Shown one piece after another: positions 33,156 through 41,918 of a DNA stretch of 64,000 nucleotides. The translations under genes and the position numbers were made by a program. The DNA is from an uncultured Pelagibacteraceae bacterium (GTDB lineage: Bacteria; Pseudomonadota; Alphaproteobacteria; Pelagibacterales; Pelagibacteraceae). The notes under the pieces are model-generated. The model did no database searches, was not told the origin of the DNA, and was given only the letters and a program-made list of their open reading frames with translations. Numbering within the stretch: the stretch's first letter is position 1; each line of letters begins with the position of its first letter. Location: contig CACDTB010000003.1 in the NCBI GenBank assembly GCA_902555535.1, positions 1-64,000 on the forward strand. Direction: 5' to 3'.

Positions 33156-35222
33156 ATGTCAGAAAAGTCTGTTTGGTTATTTTTATTTATTTTACTTTAT
33201 GCAGCATTTTGTTTTTTTTGGGGAGTAAGAGGATCAAAGTTTAATTCAGAGAATCCTCAAAAATATTATTTAGCTGACAAAAATGTTTCCTCGTGGGTAT
33301 TTTTCTTTGCTGCAACAGCTGCAACATTTGCTGGTTTAACTATAATTTCTCAAACAAGTTTAATATACAACGATGGATTTCAATATGTTGGAACGGCATT
33401 TATAGCGATTACAGTTCCACTTGGTAGTATCTTTTTCTTTAAAAGACAATGGATGTTAAGTAGGAAGTTTGGCTACATAACACCTGGTGAAATGTATTAT
33501 GACTATTATAAAAGTGATACCTTAAGAATAATTACAGTTCTTGTAACTTTTTTTGTAGCAATACCTTTGTTAGCAGTTTTTTTTGGAGCAACAGGTTTTT
33601 TGGTAAACATTTTGTCTGATGGATACATTTCACGAGATCTTGGGATGTGGGTTATTTCAACAATTGTATTATTTTATGTTACAAGAGGAGGTTTTAAATC
33701 TGTTGTTAGTGTAGGCGTGGTACAATCTTGGTTATACTTTTTAACTGTTATTATACTCGGTCTTATTATTTATTTTTTTGTAGGAAATTTTGAAACTTTT
33801 GGAAGAGCATTATCTAAAATTGCAACTACACCTATAAGCAATTGGGGTAATACTCAAGGATATGGAGGAGGAGATTTCAATGGATATTTTGCATTACCTG
33901 GTGTTATTCAATGGGTAGCAGGCCTAGGAAAAAATCCTGCAGTTGGAGGACCATGGACTGCTATGATGATATTTACATTTGCTATTTCTTTTATGGGAGT
34001 AGTGTTATCTCCATCTTTCTCAATGTGGAGCTATACCGCAAAACATCCAAAAGTATTCTCTTATTATCAAATTTGGGGTTCAGCGGTAGTAGTTGGCATT
34101 TTATTGTTTGTATTTGCTACTTATCAAGGTGTAGGCGCTAGTTTGTTGGGAGCAAATTCTGAGATAAATAGTAGTGGTTTATCAATAAACAAAATACTCC
34201 CAGAAGTATCATCAGAAGATCATTCACTACTAATTTATCAAATTATAAATTTAATGGATAACAGTGCTTTATGGGTAACTGGATTGTTAGCCGTAGGGGT
34301 AATTGCAGCAATTCAGTCTACTGCAGCGGCTTTTTTAATTACATCAGGAGGCATTATTACCAGAGATCTTTATAAAACTTATGTTAATAAAAATATTTCC
34401 TGGGAAAATGAATTAGTAGCAGTTCGAATAATTACAATGTTAATATTTTTAGCTGCACTTTATCTTGCAACATTTGCAAAACCTGCCATGGTAATTTTTA
34501 GTGGTATATCAATATCAATAGCTTTTCAGTTTTTAATCGTTCTTTTAGGTTTAATTTGGTTTCCGTGGATAACCAGAGGGGCTGCAATATCTGGTATTAT
34601 CATAGGAATTATTATTGTAATTTTAACAGAGACTATCGGACAACAAATTTCAGGTAATAGATTACCATGGGGAAGATGGCCATTAACAATTCATTCTGGT
34701 GTTTGGGGATTGTTATTTAATGTATTTATATGCTTTTCTGTTTCAGCTTTTTCTTCACTAACAAAAATAGACTCAGATAGAAATCATAGACAAAAATATC
34801 ATGACTTCTTAAATGATCACATGGGTCTTCATCCAAGTAGAACTAAACTTAGATCATTTGCTTATGTAATTGCCTTGATATGGTTATTTTTTGGTGCAGG
34901 ACCTGGACAAGTTCTTGGAAATAGTTTTTTTGGTGAACCAAGTGCAGGATATGAAGAATGGATCTTAAAAATACCTTCTTTATGGGGATATCAATTAATC
35001 TGGTGGTTTTTTGGTATAGGTTTAATTTGGTTCTTGGCTAGTAAAATGGATCTATCAACTTTACCTAACAAACCTATACAAGCAAACGATTTATATAAGA
35101 GTCCAGATGAAATATCAGGAGAAGTTAATTATATTGATAAACTAGGAACAGGCTACGGTTGGATTTTAATACTAATTGGTATAGCTATTTTTGCAATAAT
35201 CTTTTACGTATATTTTGTTTAG
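33156..35222 (+). CDS. Sodium:solute symporter (SSS family)
   Basis: 688 aa with about 13-15 membrane segments. SSS features: YYLADKNVSSWVFFFAATAATFAGLTIIS (about 38-66), EMYYDYYKSD loop with RxxGYxTPxE-like RKFGYITPGEM before it, GGxxSVVSVGVVQSWLYF, FMGVVLSPSFSMWSYTAKHP and the conserved AVGVIAAIQSTAAAFLITSGGIITRDLY (about 377-404), the strongest family block. The C-terminal 150 residues add two extra helices and are longer than in most SSS carriers (about 500-550 aa). It is the only importer in the rhodopsin-flotillin operon and should use the sodium gradient to bring in the operon's substrate. Confidence 0.88.
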   Translation: MSEKSVWLFLFILLYAAFCFFWGVRGSKFNSENPQKYYLADKNVSSWVFFFAATAATFAGLTIISQTSLIYNDGFQYVGTAFIAITVPLGSIFFFKRQWMLSRKFGYITPGEMYYDYYKSDTLRIITVLVTFFVAIPLLAVFFGATGFLVNILSDGYISRDLGMWVISTIVLFYVTRGGFKSVVSVGVVQSWLYFLTVIILGLIIYFFVGNFETFGRALSKIATTPISNWGNTQGYGGGDFNGYFALPGVIQWVAGLGKNPAVGGPWTAMMIFTFAISFMGVVLSPSFSMWSYTAKHPKVFSYYQIWGSAVVVGILLFVFATYQGVGASLLGANSEINSSGLSINKILPEVSSEDHSLLIYQIINLMDNSALWVTGLLAVGVIAAIQSTAAAFLITSGGIITRDLYKTYVNKNISWENELVAVRIITMLIFLAALYLATFAKPAMVIFSGISISIAFQFLIVLLGLIWFPWITRGAAISGIIIGIIIVILTETIGQQISGNRLPWGRWPLTIHSGVWGLLFNVFICFSVSAFSSLTKIDSDRNHRQKYHDFLNDHMGLHPSRTKLRSFAYVIALIWLFFGAGPGQVLGNSFFGEPSAGYEEWILKIPSLWGYQLIWWFFGIGLIWFLASKMDLSTLPNKPIQANDLYKSPDEISGEVNYIDKLGTGYGWILILIGIAIFAIIFYVYFV

Positions 35223-35228
35223 GTGATT

Positions 35229-36401
35229 ATGAATTTAAATAATTTTACATTTAATACAACATCAGGAATTAGATTTGGTAATGGTACGTCTAAAAGTTGT
35301 GTTTCAGAAATATCTCAAAAACTTGGACCAAATATTTTATTTATTACAGACAAAGATTTAATGTCATTAAAATTAACAGAACCTACTTTAATTGAATTAA
35401 ACAAATTATCCTCAAAAGTAGAAGTTTTCCAAGATGTTGAGGCTGATCCTTCTCTAAAAACACTAATGAATGCGATAGAGATTGGGAAGAAAAATAAAAT
35501 TACAGGAGTTATTGGTTTTGGAGGCGGGTCATCAATGGATGTTGCTAAGCTAACTTCACTAATCCTAGGTTCAAACGAGAATATTGAAGAGGCATGGGGT
35601 GTTTCTAACGCTAAAGGTCCAAGATTACCTTTAATATTAGTTCCAACCACAGCAGGAACGGGTTCGGAAGTGACTCCTATATCTATAATTACTGTAGGAG
35701 AGGAGGAAAAAAAAGGTGTATCTTCTCCAATTATTCTTCCAGATATAGCTATTTTGGATCCAGAATTAACCGTTGGTTTACCAGCTCATACTACTGCAGC
35801 AACAGGTATTGATGCAATGGTTCATGCAATAGAGGGTTATGCCTCTGCAAATAAAAATAACAATCCAATATCGAAAATGATTGCTGTAGAGGCACTGAAG
35901 CTTTTAGGAGGTTCAATTGAAAAAGCTGTTTTTGAAGGCTCAAATATTGAGGCAAGAGGCAATATGTTATTAGGTGCAATGTTAGCAGGAAAATCTTTTG
36001 CTAATTCTCCAGTTGCTGCTGTTCATGCTTTAGCATATCCTATTGGAGGAACATTTCATGTATCCCATGGTCTTTCAAACTCTCTAGTTCTTCCATATGT
36101 TTTAAGATTTAATAGTGTAGATAATAAAGCCACAAAAGACTATTCAGATTTAGCTCCGTTTCTTTTTCCTGATATCGATATGAGTAAGGGAAGCCAAGCT
36201 ATTTGTAAGGAGTTTATAGATAGGCTTGAAAATTTATCAAAAAAACTTGGTCTTCCACAAAAATTAAGGGAGGTCAATATTCCCAAGGAAGCATGTAAAA
36301 AAATGGCTTCAGATGCAATGAAACAAACCCGTTTATTAGTAAATAATCCAAGAGAGGTGACAGAAAATGACGCTCTTAACATTTATGAGGCTGCCTGGTA
36401 G
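35229..36401 (+). CDS. Iron-containing alcohol dehydrogenase
   Basis: 390 aa from the ATG at 35229 (AGGTGA upstream; a GTG two codons earlier is the alternative). Type III alcohol dehydrogenase: NAD(P)-binding GFGGGSSMDVAKL (about 95-107), PTTAGTGSEVTPISIIT (about 139-155), and the metal-binding helix with AVHALAYPIGGTFHVSHGLSNSLVLP carrying two His ligands. Oxidises or reduces a small alcohol/aldehyde pair. In the operon it could process the alcohol or aldehyde released by hydrolysis of the amide substrate. Spacing to the symporter stop is 6 bp. Confidence 0.87.
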   Translation: MNLNNFTFNTTSGIRFGNGTSKSCVSEISQKLGPNILFITDKDLMSLKLTEPTLIELNKLSSKVEVFQDVEADPSLKTLMNAIEIGKKNKITGVIGFGGGSSMDVAKLTSLILGSNENIEEAWGVSNAKGPRLPLILVPTTAGTGSEVTPISIITVGEEEKKGVSSPIILPDIAILDPELTVGLPAHTTAATGIDAMVHAIEGYASANKNNNPISKMIAVEALKLLGGSIEKAVFEGSNIEARGNMLLGAMLAGKSFANSPVAAVHALAYPIGGTFHVSHGLSNSLVLPYVLRFNSVDNKATKDYSDLAPFLFPDIDMSKGSQAICKEFIDRLENLSKKLGLPQKLREVNIPKEACKKMASDAMKQTRLLVNNPREVTENDALNIYEAAW

Positions 36402-36409
36402 AATTAATT

Positions 36410-37246
36410 ATGGAAAATAATAAAGAAGATATTTTTGAAAATACAACAAAGTTTAATTCTGGAATTAAACTTTATATGTTCCAAACAGGATCTATAAAAA
36501 CAAAATTAAAGTTCATTAAAATGAATCATAGTGAGGAACCTTATGAAATTCCAGTTCCATGGTTTTTAATAAAGCATCCTCAAGGAGATGTAATTATTGA
36601 TGGCGGAATGCCAATTGAAGCAGCACTCGATAAACATAAACATTGGGGTGATGTAGTAGATGCTTACGATCCAGTTATGAAAGTTTCTGAATGGTGTAAA
36701 GAGGTAGTTAAAACTGTAAATACAAACCCCGAGGATGTTAAATATGTTATACAAACTCATTTACATTTAGATCATTCAGGGGCGATTGGACACTTCCCAA
36801 ACGCTACCCATATAACTCAAAGAATAGAATATGATTATGCCTTTAACCCTGACTGGTTTTCTCAACCCGCATATATAAGAGCAGATTTTGACAAACCAAA
36901 TATAAGATGGAAATTTTTACAAGGCAAAAAAACGGATTTTTATGATGTCTATGGCGATGGAGTTATTAAAATAATATTTACTCCTGGCCATACTCCAGGA
37001 CATCAATCTGTTCTAGTAAATCTTCCAAAAACTGGACACATGTTGTTTACTGGAGATGCTTGTTACACAGGAGATCATTGGTGTGATAAATGCTTGCCAG
37101 GTCTTGTAGCATCTGCTTCTGACGCTGCTGACTCTGTTAAAAAATTAAGAAAGGTCGCAAAAGATCATAATGCTAAAGTAGTTTGGGGCCATGACCCTGT
37201 TACTTGGTTAGATTGGAAAAAAGCTCCAATGTTTTATTACGATTAA
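36410..37246 (+). CDS. Metallo-beta-lactamase-fold hydrolase, N-acyl homoserine lactonase-like
   Basis: 278 aa. Metal motif HLHLDHSGA (HxHxDH) near 122-130, third His in HTPGHQSVL, the metal-bridging Asp in FTGDACYTGD and a final His in VWGHDP. The IIDGGMP strand and the two-zinc pattern fit the AttM/AiiA lactonase-like branch. Could open a lactone or thioester produced by the operon's enzymes; quorum quenching is not implied. Last gene of the unit; stop is directly adjacent to the convergent GST stop. Confidence 0.83.
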   Translation: MENNKEDIFENTTKFNSGIKLYMFQTGSIKTKLKFIKMNHSEEPYEIPVPWFLIKHPQGDVIIDGGMPIEAALDKHKHWGDVVDAYDPVMKVSEWCKEVVKTVNTNPEDVKYVIQTHLHLDHSGAIGHFPNATHITQRIEYDYAFNPDWFSQPAYIRADFDKPNIRWKFLQGKKTDFYDVYGDGVIKIIFTPGHTPGHQSVLVNLPKTGHMLFTGDACYTGDHWCDKCLPGLVASASDAADSVKKLRKVAKDHNAKVVWGHDPVTWLDWKKAPMFYYD

Positions 37247-37849
37247 TTAAACGCTCTCTTTTGGAATTGTATTTTTCATAAAATCTTTTTGGTTAAAAAT
37301 TTTCAACCATTTATCCAAAATTACGCAATCTTTAGTCCATTTATCAGTGAATCTAAATTTTGTATATTCTAGAGCACAAGCAACCGCTATTTGATCCATT
37401 GATAAATCATCGATTGTGTGCCTTTTCCATTGGTTTTCAAGCCATTTTATTGTTCTAAAAATTCTAATTTCTTGCTTATCAATGAAAGATTTACTTTGTT
37501 CATTTGAAGGTCTAATTATTTCCATTCTTCTTTCTAGACCTGCTTCCATTAAACCATTTGCTAAAGAAATAATGGTCATTATTTCCCAGTAATTTTTTTG
37601 GTCAAATAAAGTTTTTTTTTGAGATATTGAGTCAAAATATAAACAAATATTGTCACTATCAACGATTGTTTGATTTTCATTGATAACTAGAGTTGGAATT
37701 TTTCGTAAAGGGTTAAAAGTATCTAAAAATTCAGACTCTTGAACTTTTATAATTTTCTCTTCTATTGGGATATCATGAATTAGGGCAGCAATTTTTGTTT
37801 TTCTACCAAATGGTGAGTTTGGGCCGTTATAGAGAATAAGCTTTTTCAA
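37247..37849 (-). CDS. Glutathione S-transferase family protein
   Basis: 200 aa. Thioredoxin-like N-terminal half with LILYNGPNSPFGRKTKIAALIHDIPIE and the cis-Pro segment NPLRKIPTLVINENQTIVDSDNICLYFD (about 47-74, SER-like D-S-D), followed by an all-helical half with MDQIAVACALEYTKFRF. Last gene of the long minus-strand operon starting at 49857. Role there unknown; GSTs conjugate, isomerise or reduce with glutathione. Confidence 0.83.
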   Translation of the reverse strand: MKKLILYNGPNSPFGRKTKIAALIHDIPIEEKIIKVQESEFLDTFNPLRKIPTLVINENQTIVDSDNICLYFDSISQKKTLFDQKNYWEIMTIISLANGLMEAGLERRMEIIRPSNEQSKSFIDKQEIRIFRTIKWLENQWKRHTIDDLSMDQIAVACALEYTKFRFTDKWTKDCVILDKWLKIFNQKDFMKNTIPKESV

Positions 37850-37853
37850 TGAT

Positions 37854-38063
37854 TTACAACTTACATATTAGAGAAAAAATATTTATTGTTATAAATGTTT
37901 TAATCTCTGTTTTAAGTTCCTCAAAATTAATTAATTTTGGGTTTTGGTTTGATAAGCTAATATCTAAAATTGTCTTAGTTTCTTTTTTTGACATACCTGT
38001 TTCATTTGAAAGTTCAACAATTGTTTTTAAATATCGTACAATAAATTTTTGATCTTGATTCAT
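37854..38063 (-). CDS. Hypothetical 69-aa protein
   Basis: Short frame between the BCCP and GST genes, same strand, gaps of 4 bp on both sides. The ATG at 38063 (MNQDQKFIVRYLKTIVELS...) is taken instead of a TTG at 38075 that would overlap BCCP. N-terminal amphipathic helix, then SNETGMSKKETKTILDISL resembling a helix-turn-helix-like pair, and a hydrophobic C-terminus. No family recognised. Placement supports a real gene. Confidence 0.5.
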   Translation of the reverse strand: MNQDQKFIVRYLKTIVELSNETGMSKKETKTILDISLSNQNPKLINFEELKTEIKTFITINIFSLICKL

Positions 38064-38067
38064 AATA

Positions 38068-38286
38068 TTATTCAATAACTATTGCTACCATTCCAGGCTC
38101 AACTGCCTCTTGATCGTTATGAATATTAACCTGGACTACTTTGCCATCAACAGGCGAACTATGATGCACCTCAGTCTTCATAACCTCCATGATAAATAAA
38201 TTGTCATCTTTTTTAACTTCATCTCCTTCCTGAACTAACACTTTCCATATATTTCCAGGGACTGTTGTTTTAACTTCTGTAGTCAT
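38068..38286 (-). CDS. accB: Biotin carboxyl carrier protein (biotin/lipoyl attachment)
   Basis: 72 aa, consisting of only the biotinyl domain. The attachment motif is EVMKTE with K37 as the biotinylated lysine; VPGNIWKVLVQEGDEVKKDD and PVDGKVVQVNIHNDQEAVEPG are the flanking half-barrel repeats. It is the mobile carrier for the biotin carboxylase at 39429 and the PxpB/PxpC-type carboxyltransferase halves, replacing the fused BCCP of urea-carboxylase-like proteins. Confidence 0.88.
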   Translation of the reverse strand: MTTEVKTTVPGNIWKVLVQEGDEVKKDDNLFIMEVMKTEVHHSSPVDGKVVQVNIHNDQEAVEPGMVAIVIE

Positions 38287-38301
38287 AATTTATAATTTAA
38301 T

Positions 38302-39426
38302 TTAAAAATATTTTACCTTGATGTCTTTCATTCCTTTTTTTTCAATAATTTTTTCTCTAATTTTTTTATCTCTATTTATCTTATCAAAATCAACAATTTT
38401 TATTTTATCAATCTTAATATTAGAATTTTTATTTTCATTTAGAAAGGTTTGATCAGATTTAGCTATACTTTTTTCACTACAAATGAGAGTTTGCTCTAAT
38501 CTCATCTCTTGAGCTTTCTCGAGTGGTATTTCTTTAAACTTTAGCATGTCACCAGGTTTTGCTTGTCCTAATTTCCAAAAAGCAGCTGATGGAACTGTAT
38601 ATGGTACTATAAATCCTCCCATACTAGGTCCATCGTTAACTAAAATAATTGGAGTTTGACCAGCAATATTAATAGCACCAATAGGATATCCTTGGTCTAT
38701 AATATTTGATGGTTCAGCCCCGTGTTCTAAACCTTTATTGGTTGCTTTTTCATTAAATGTCCAATTGGGACCTTCCAATCTATATCCCGTTCTATCGCTT
38801 TTAGATTGTAGTTTCCAATTCGTATTTAAAAACATTTTATGACCATTATCATCTATCCAATCATCGTTTGGTCCTTTTACTACTTCTATTTCCCATATTT
38901 TATCTTTTGAAAATTTAGGAATAAATTCATTTTTAATTTTTCTTCCAATATCTGATTTTGATTTATTAATTTTAATTTCTTGGCCATCCTGAATAGCTTT
39001 TCCGTCTATACCTCCGACTCCAGCTTTATGAAAAGTAGATCTTGATCCAAGCCAAGGCTTGCTATCGATACCTCCTGAAAAAGCAATATAGGATCTTGCT
39101 CCTATAGTCGCAAAACTCATTTCTAATATTTGGTTCTTTTCCACCTTAATACTTTCCCAAAGAGATATTGGTTTTCCATCAATCTTTGGATCCATATTCG
39201 CCCCAGTAATTGCGATAACTGCATCATTTTCAAATTTCAGGCTTGGACCCATAAACTGACATTCTAAAGCTGGTGCACCTGGATCATTTTGTACTAGAAC
39301 GTTCGCAAGTCTAAATGACCAACTATCCATAGGACCTGATGGAGGAAAACCTTGATTTAAAGTTCCTATTCTTCCTGGATAATCTTGAACTGAAGTTTCT
39401 AAACCTTTTTTAATTACTTTGATCAT
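38302..39426 (-). CDS. pxpC: Biotin-dependent carboxyltransferase / 5-oxoprolinase subunit C-like (PxpC/KipA) with C-terminal tail
   Basis: 374 aa. PxpC/KipA signature segments: SVQDYPGRIGTLNQGFPPSGPMDSWSFRLAN (12-42), GAPALECQFMGPSL (50-63), GARSYIAFSGGI (109-120), NIIDQGYPIGAINI and PIILVNDGPSMGGF (241-272). Forms the carboxyltransferase/hydrolase half with the PxpB domain of the next protein. After about residue 325 it carries a charged tail of about 45 residues ending in the shared motif (341-374) also found on the 169-aa protein and the ABC ATPase; this tail is not part of PxpC proteins as I know them. 2 bp from the upstream gene. Confidence 0.87.
   Translation of the reverse strand: MIKVIKKGLETSVQDYPGRIGTLNQGFPPSGPMDSWSFRLANVLVQNDPGAPALECQFMGPSLKFENDAVIAITGANMDPKIDGKPISLWESIKVEKNQILEMSFATIGARSYIAFSGGIDSKPWLGSRSTFHKAGVGGIDGKAIQDGQEIKINKSKSDIGRKIKNEFIPKFSKDKIWEIEVVKGPNDDWIDDNGHKMFLNTNWKLQSKSDRTGYRLEGPNWTFNEKATNKGLEHGAEPSNIIDQGYPIGAINIAGQTPIILVNDGPSMGGFIVPYTVPSAAFWKLGQAKPGDMLKFKEIPLEKAQEMRLEQTLICSEKSIAKSDQTFLNENKNSNIKIDKIKIVDFDKINRDKKIREKIIEKKGMKDIKVKYF
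38305..38406 (-). other. Shared C-terminal tail motif (copy 1, on PxpC-like protein)
   Basis: Codes for residues 341-374. Core KIKIVDFDKIN, then a lysine-rich spacer and the terminal KDIKVKYF. Same order as the tails at 46379-46477 and 46888-46962: a K-[IV]-[VI]-D-[FY]-x-K core and a final I-K-[IV]-x-x-F. Probably a short docking peptide. Confidence 0.6.
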
Positions 39427-39428
39427 TG

Positions 39429-41918
39429 TTAAAATCTCTTATTTGAATCTATCGTAGTTAACCATTTTTTATAATTCTTCACAGAAAATTTTTGATAATC
39501 AACAATATTGTAGTCATAAGACCCATCTTCAATTTTATTATATACATGATCAAACTCTTCATAACTTGTTGGAACAAATTTAACTCTATCCCCAGGTTGA
39601 AATAAACAAATATTATTTTCAAAAACTGGAAAACTTTTTTTTGTATCCCAAATAGGCACAGGAATTATTCCAAAGATTTGATAACCACCGGGCAATCTAT
39701 CGGGATATATACAAGTAGAAGCACCTCCCATTCCTACTGTCCCTTTAGGTGTCCATGTTCTTGGAGGATTATATTTAGGAACTGTTAATTTACATCGAGG
39801 GTCTAACGCCATCATAAATGGTAAGCCAGGCCAAAATCCAATTGCAGCAACCCAATATTCTGTTGATGAGTGAACTCTTACAAATTGTTCAGTGCTTTCT
39901 AAATCATTTAGTTCTGCAATAAGTTCTGGATCTGGCTTTTTTTTCGCAATTTTTTTGGAGTAATCTTCAATGCATTCTTGTGTCCATTTATCTAAGTAAA
40001 CAGTTGGAAAAGAAAATACTCTACTATTTATTTCTATGTCATCAGTAGGCCCGAGAGACTCAATAAGGTTTAATAATTCTTTTTTTAATTCATGAAATTT
40101 AATCTCTTCAGGTTCGTAGTGAACTATCATAGACGCAAAGCATGGAGATGTTTCATACACACCTCTAATTTTATGATCTTTTATCGCTTTAGCTAAATTT
40201 TGAGCTGTAAAATTAAGCTCTAAGTTCATTACATTTCCAAATTCTATTAGCATATATTTATCTCCAGCAGGCAAAAACTTTGGGGTATCATATATTTTTC
40301 CAGGAACATTATTTATCTTAGTTTTTGGAATTTCTTTAACTTCTTTTTTTGGAGAAACAATATTTTCAAACGCTTTTAAGTCTTTTTCAGAATAATTTTG
40401 GCCATTAGATTTTTTTGGTGCTTTTGAAATAATATTTTCAAAGGCTTTAAAATCTTTTTCAGTATAGTTTTTATTCTCTGATTTTTCTTTTTTAATTTCC
40501 TTTTTTTCTTTAGTTTTAATAGATTTAACTATTTCTTCTTTAATTTCTTTTTTATCCTCATATTTTGTAAAAATTGATAGGTTGTTTTCAATAAATTTTG
40601 TATTGAATTTAGCATCATTAAAAGAATTATTTTTTAAGACTTCAATTAAAAATTCTTTATTTGTTTTTATTCCCTCAATTTGCATACTTTGAAGAAAATC
40701 TGTCATTTTTCTAATAACGTCTGTTCTAGAATTTCCTTTACAAATAATTTTTGCTATCATCGGATCATAGTAAAAAGAAATTTCATCTCCTTCACCTACA
40801 CCAATATCAATTCTTATATCTTTAGAAACTTCAGGAAATCGTAATTTAGAAATTTTTCCTGGTGAGGGTAAAAAATTTTTTTTGGGATCTTCGGCGTAAA
40901 GTCTACATTCCATTGTATTCCCATTTTTAGAAATTTTAGATTGTGAAACTTGACTAGAATCAAGATTTAAAGCGTATTTTAATTGTAATTCTACCAGATC
41001 AATACCAGTTATTTCTTCTGTCACCGGGTGTTCAACTTGAATTCTAGTATTCATTTCAAGAAAATAAAATTTTTTTTGATCAATATCGTAAATAAATTCA
41101 ATTGTACCAGCTCCCTCATATTTTTGGTCTGATGCAAATTTTACAGACATTTGTGCCATTTCATTAATAATAGATTGATCAACTTTTGGTGCAGGGCTCT
41201 CTTCAATTATTTTTTGAAATCTTCTTTGAATTGAACAATCTCGTTCATAGAAATGAACCGAATTTCTTTCTCCATAACCAAATATTTGAATTTCTATATG
41301 TCTTGAATTTCTTATAAATTTTTCAAGGAAGATATCACTATTACCAAAAGCTTTTTTGGCTAGATTTTTTGTTTTATCAACTGCAGTTTTAAGTTCATTG
41401 AAGTTGTTGACAATTTGCATACCAATACCACCACCCCCAGCACTCGCTTTTATTAATATTGGATAACCTATTTCCATACATTTTTTTTCTAAATCACTTG
41501 ATTCTATTTCGTCATTTTTAAGACCAGGACAAATCGGTAGATTACTTTTTATCGCAAGTTCTCTTGCAATATCCTTATTACCCATTGATGTTATATTGTT
41601 TGGCTTTGGTCCTATCCAAGTAATTCCGGAGTCCATAACGTTTTGAGCAAATTCCGCATTTTCAGATAAAAAACCATAACCTGGATGAATTGCATCAGCT
41701 TTTGAACTTAGCGCTGCATTAATTATTTTTCTTGTTGATAAATAACTTTCTTGAGCTTTCGACTCTCCAATATGAACAGCTTCATCTGCTATTCGCACAT
41801 GTTTACTTTTTTTATCTACATCTGAGTATACTGCTATTGTATTCAAATTTAGCTTTTTACAACTCTCAATTATTCTACAAGCTATTTCTCCTCTATTCGC
41901 AATTAATATTTTCTTCAT
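39429..41918 (-). CDS. Biotin carboxylase fused to PxpB/KipI domain via a repeat-bearing linker
   Basis: 829 aa. Residues 1-450 are a complete biotin carboxylase: KILIANRGEIACRII, HPGYGFLSENAEFA, ATP-grasp glycine loop ASAGGGGIGM (158-167), EMNTRIQVEHPVTE (288-301). Residues 451-535 form a Lys/Glu-rich linker containing two copies of a 15-residue repeat (484-498, 508-522). Residues about 540-829 are a PxpB/KipI domain (CFASMIVHYEP, GFWPGLPFMMALD, TPKGTVGMGGASTCIYP, PGGYQIFGIIPVPIWD). ATP-dependent carboxylation of biotin is thus tied to a carboxyltransferase/lactamase half. ATG overlaps the pxpA stop. Confidence 0.87.
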   Translation of the reverse strand: MKKILIANRGEIACRIIESCKKLNLNTIAVYSDVDKKSKHVRIADEAVHIGESKAQESYLSTRKIINAALSSKADAIHPGYGFLSENAEFAQNVMDSGITWIGPKPNNITSMGNKDIARELAIKSNLPICPGLKNDEIESSDLEKKCMEIGYPILIKASAGGGGIGMQIVNNFNELKTAVDKTKNLAKKAFGNSDIFLEKFIRNSRHIEIQIFGYGERNSVHFYERDCSIQRRFQKIIEESPAPKVDQSIINEMAQMSVKFASDQKYEGAGTIEFIYDIDQKKFYFLEMNTRIQVEHPVTEEITGIDLVELQLKYALNLDSSQVSQSKISKNGNTMECRLYAEDPKKNFLPSPGKISKLRFPEVSKDIRIDIGVGEGDEISFYYDPMIAKIICKGNSRTDVIRKMTDFLQSMQIEGIKTNKEFLIEVLKNNSFNDAKFNTKFIENNLSIFTKYEDKKEIKEEIVKSIKTKEKKEIKKEKSENKNYTEKDFKAFENIISKAPKKSNGQNYSEKDLKAFENIVSPKKEVKEIPKTKINNVPGKIYDTPKFLPAGDKYMLIEFGNVMNLELNFTAQNLAKAIKDHKIRGVYETSPCFASMIVHYEPEEIKFHELKKELLNLIESLGPTDDIEINSRVFSFPTVYLDKWTQECIEDYSKKIAKKKPDPELIAELNDLESTEQFVRVHSSTEYWVAAIGFWPGLPFMMALDPRCKLTVPKYNPPRTWTPKGTVGMGGASTCIYPDRLPGGYQIFGIIPVPIWDTKKSFPVFENNICLFQPGDRVKFVPTSYEEFDHVYNKIEDGSYDYNIVDYQKFSVKNYKKWLTTIDSNKRF
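40353..40469 (-). repeat. Two-copy 15-residue coding repeat in biotin carboxylase linker
   Basis: Encodes NYTEKDFKAFENIIS and NYSEKDLKAFENIVS, 24 residues apart start to start; the DNA is also near-identical between copies. The pattern Y-[ST]-x-x-D-x-x-x-F-x-x-I recurs in the 169-aa protein encoded at 46376-46885. Confidence 0.75.

Noticed and set aside
36410-37246. Quorum-quenching lactonase as a function
   Set aside because: The motif set fits the broader MBL hydrolase group; no acyl-homoserine lactone system is visible and the operon context is catabolic.
40353-40469. Direct DNA repeats considered as a mobile-element or CRISPR-like trace
   Set aside because: Only two copies, in frame, within one gene, and echoed at protein level in another gene of the operon; a coding motif explains them.
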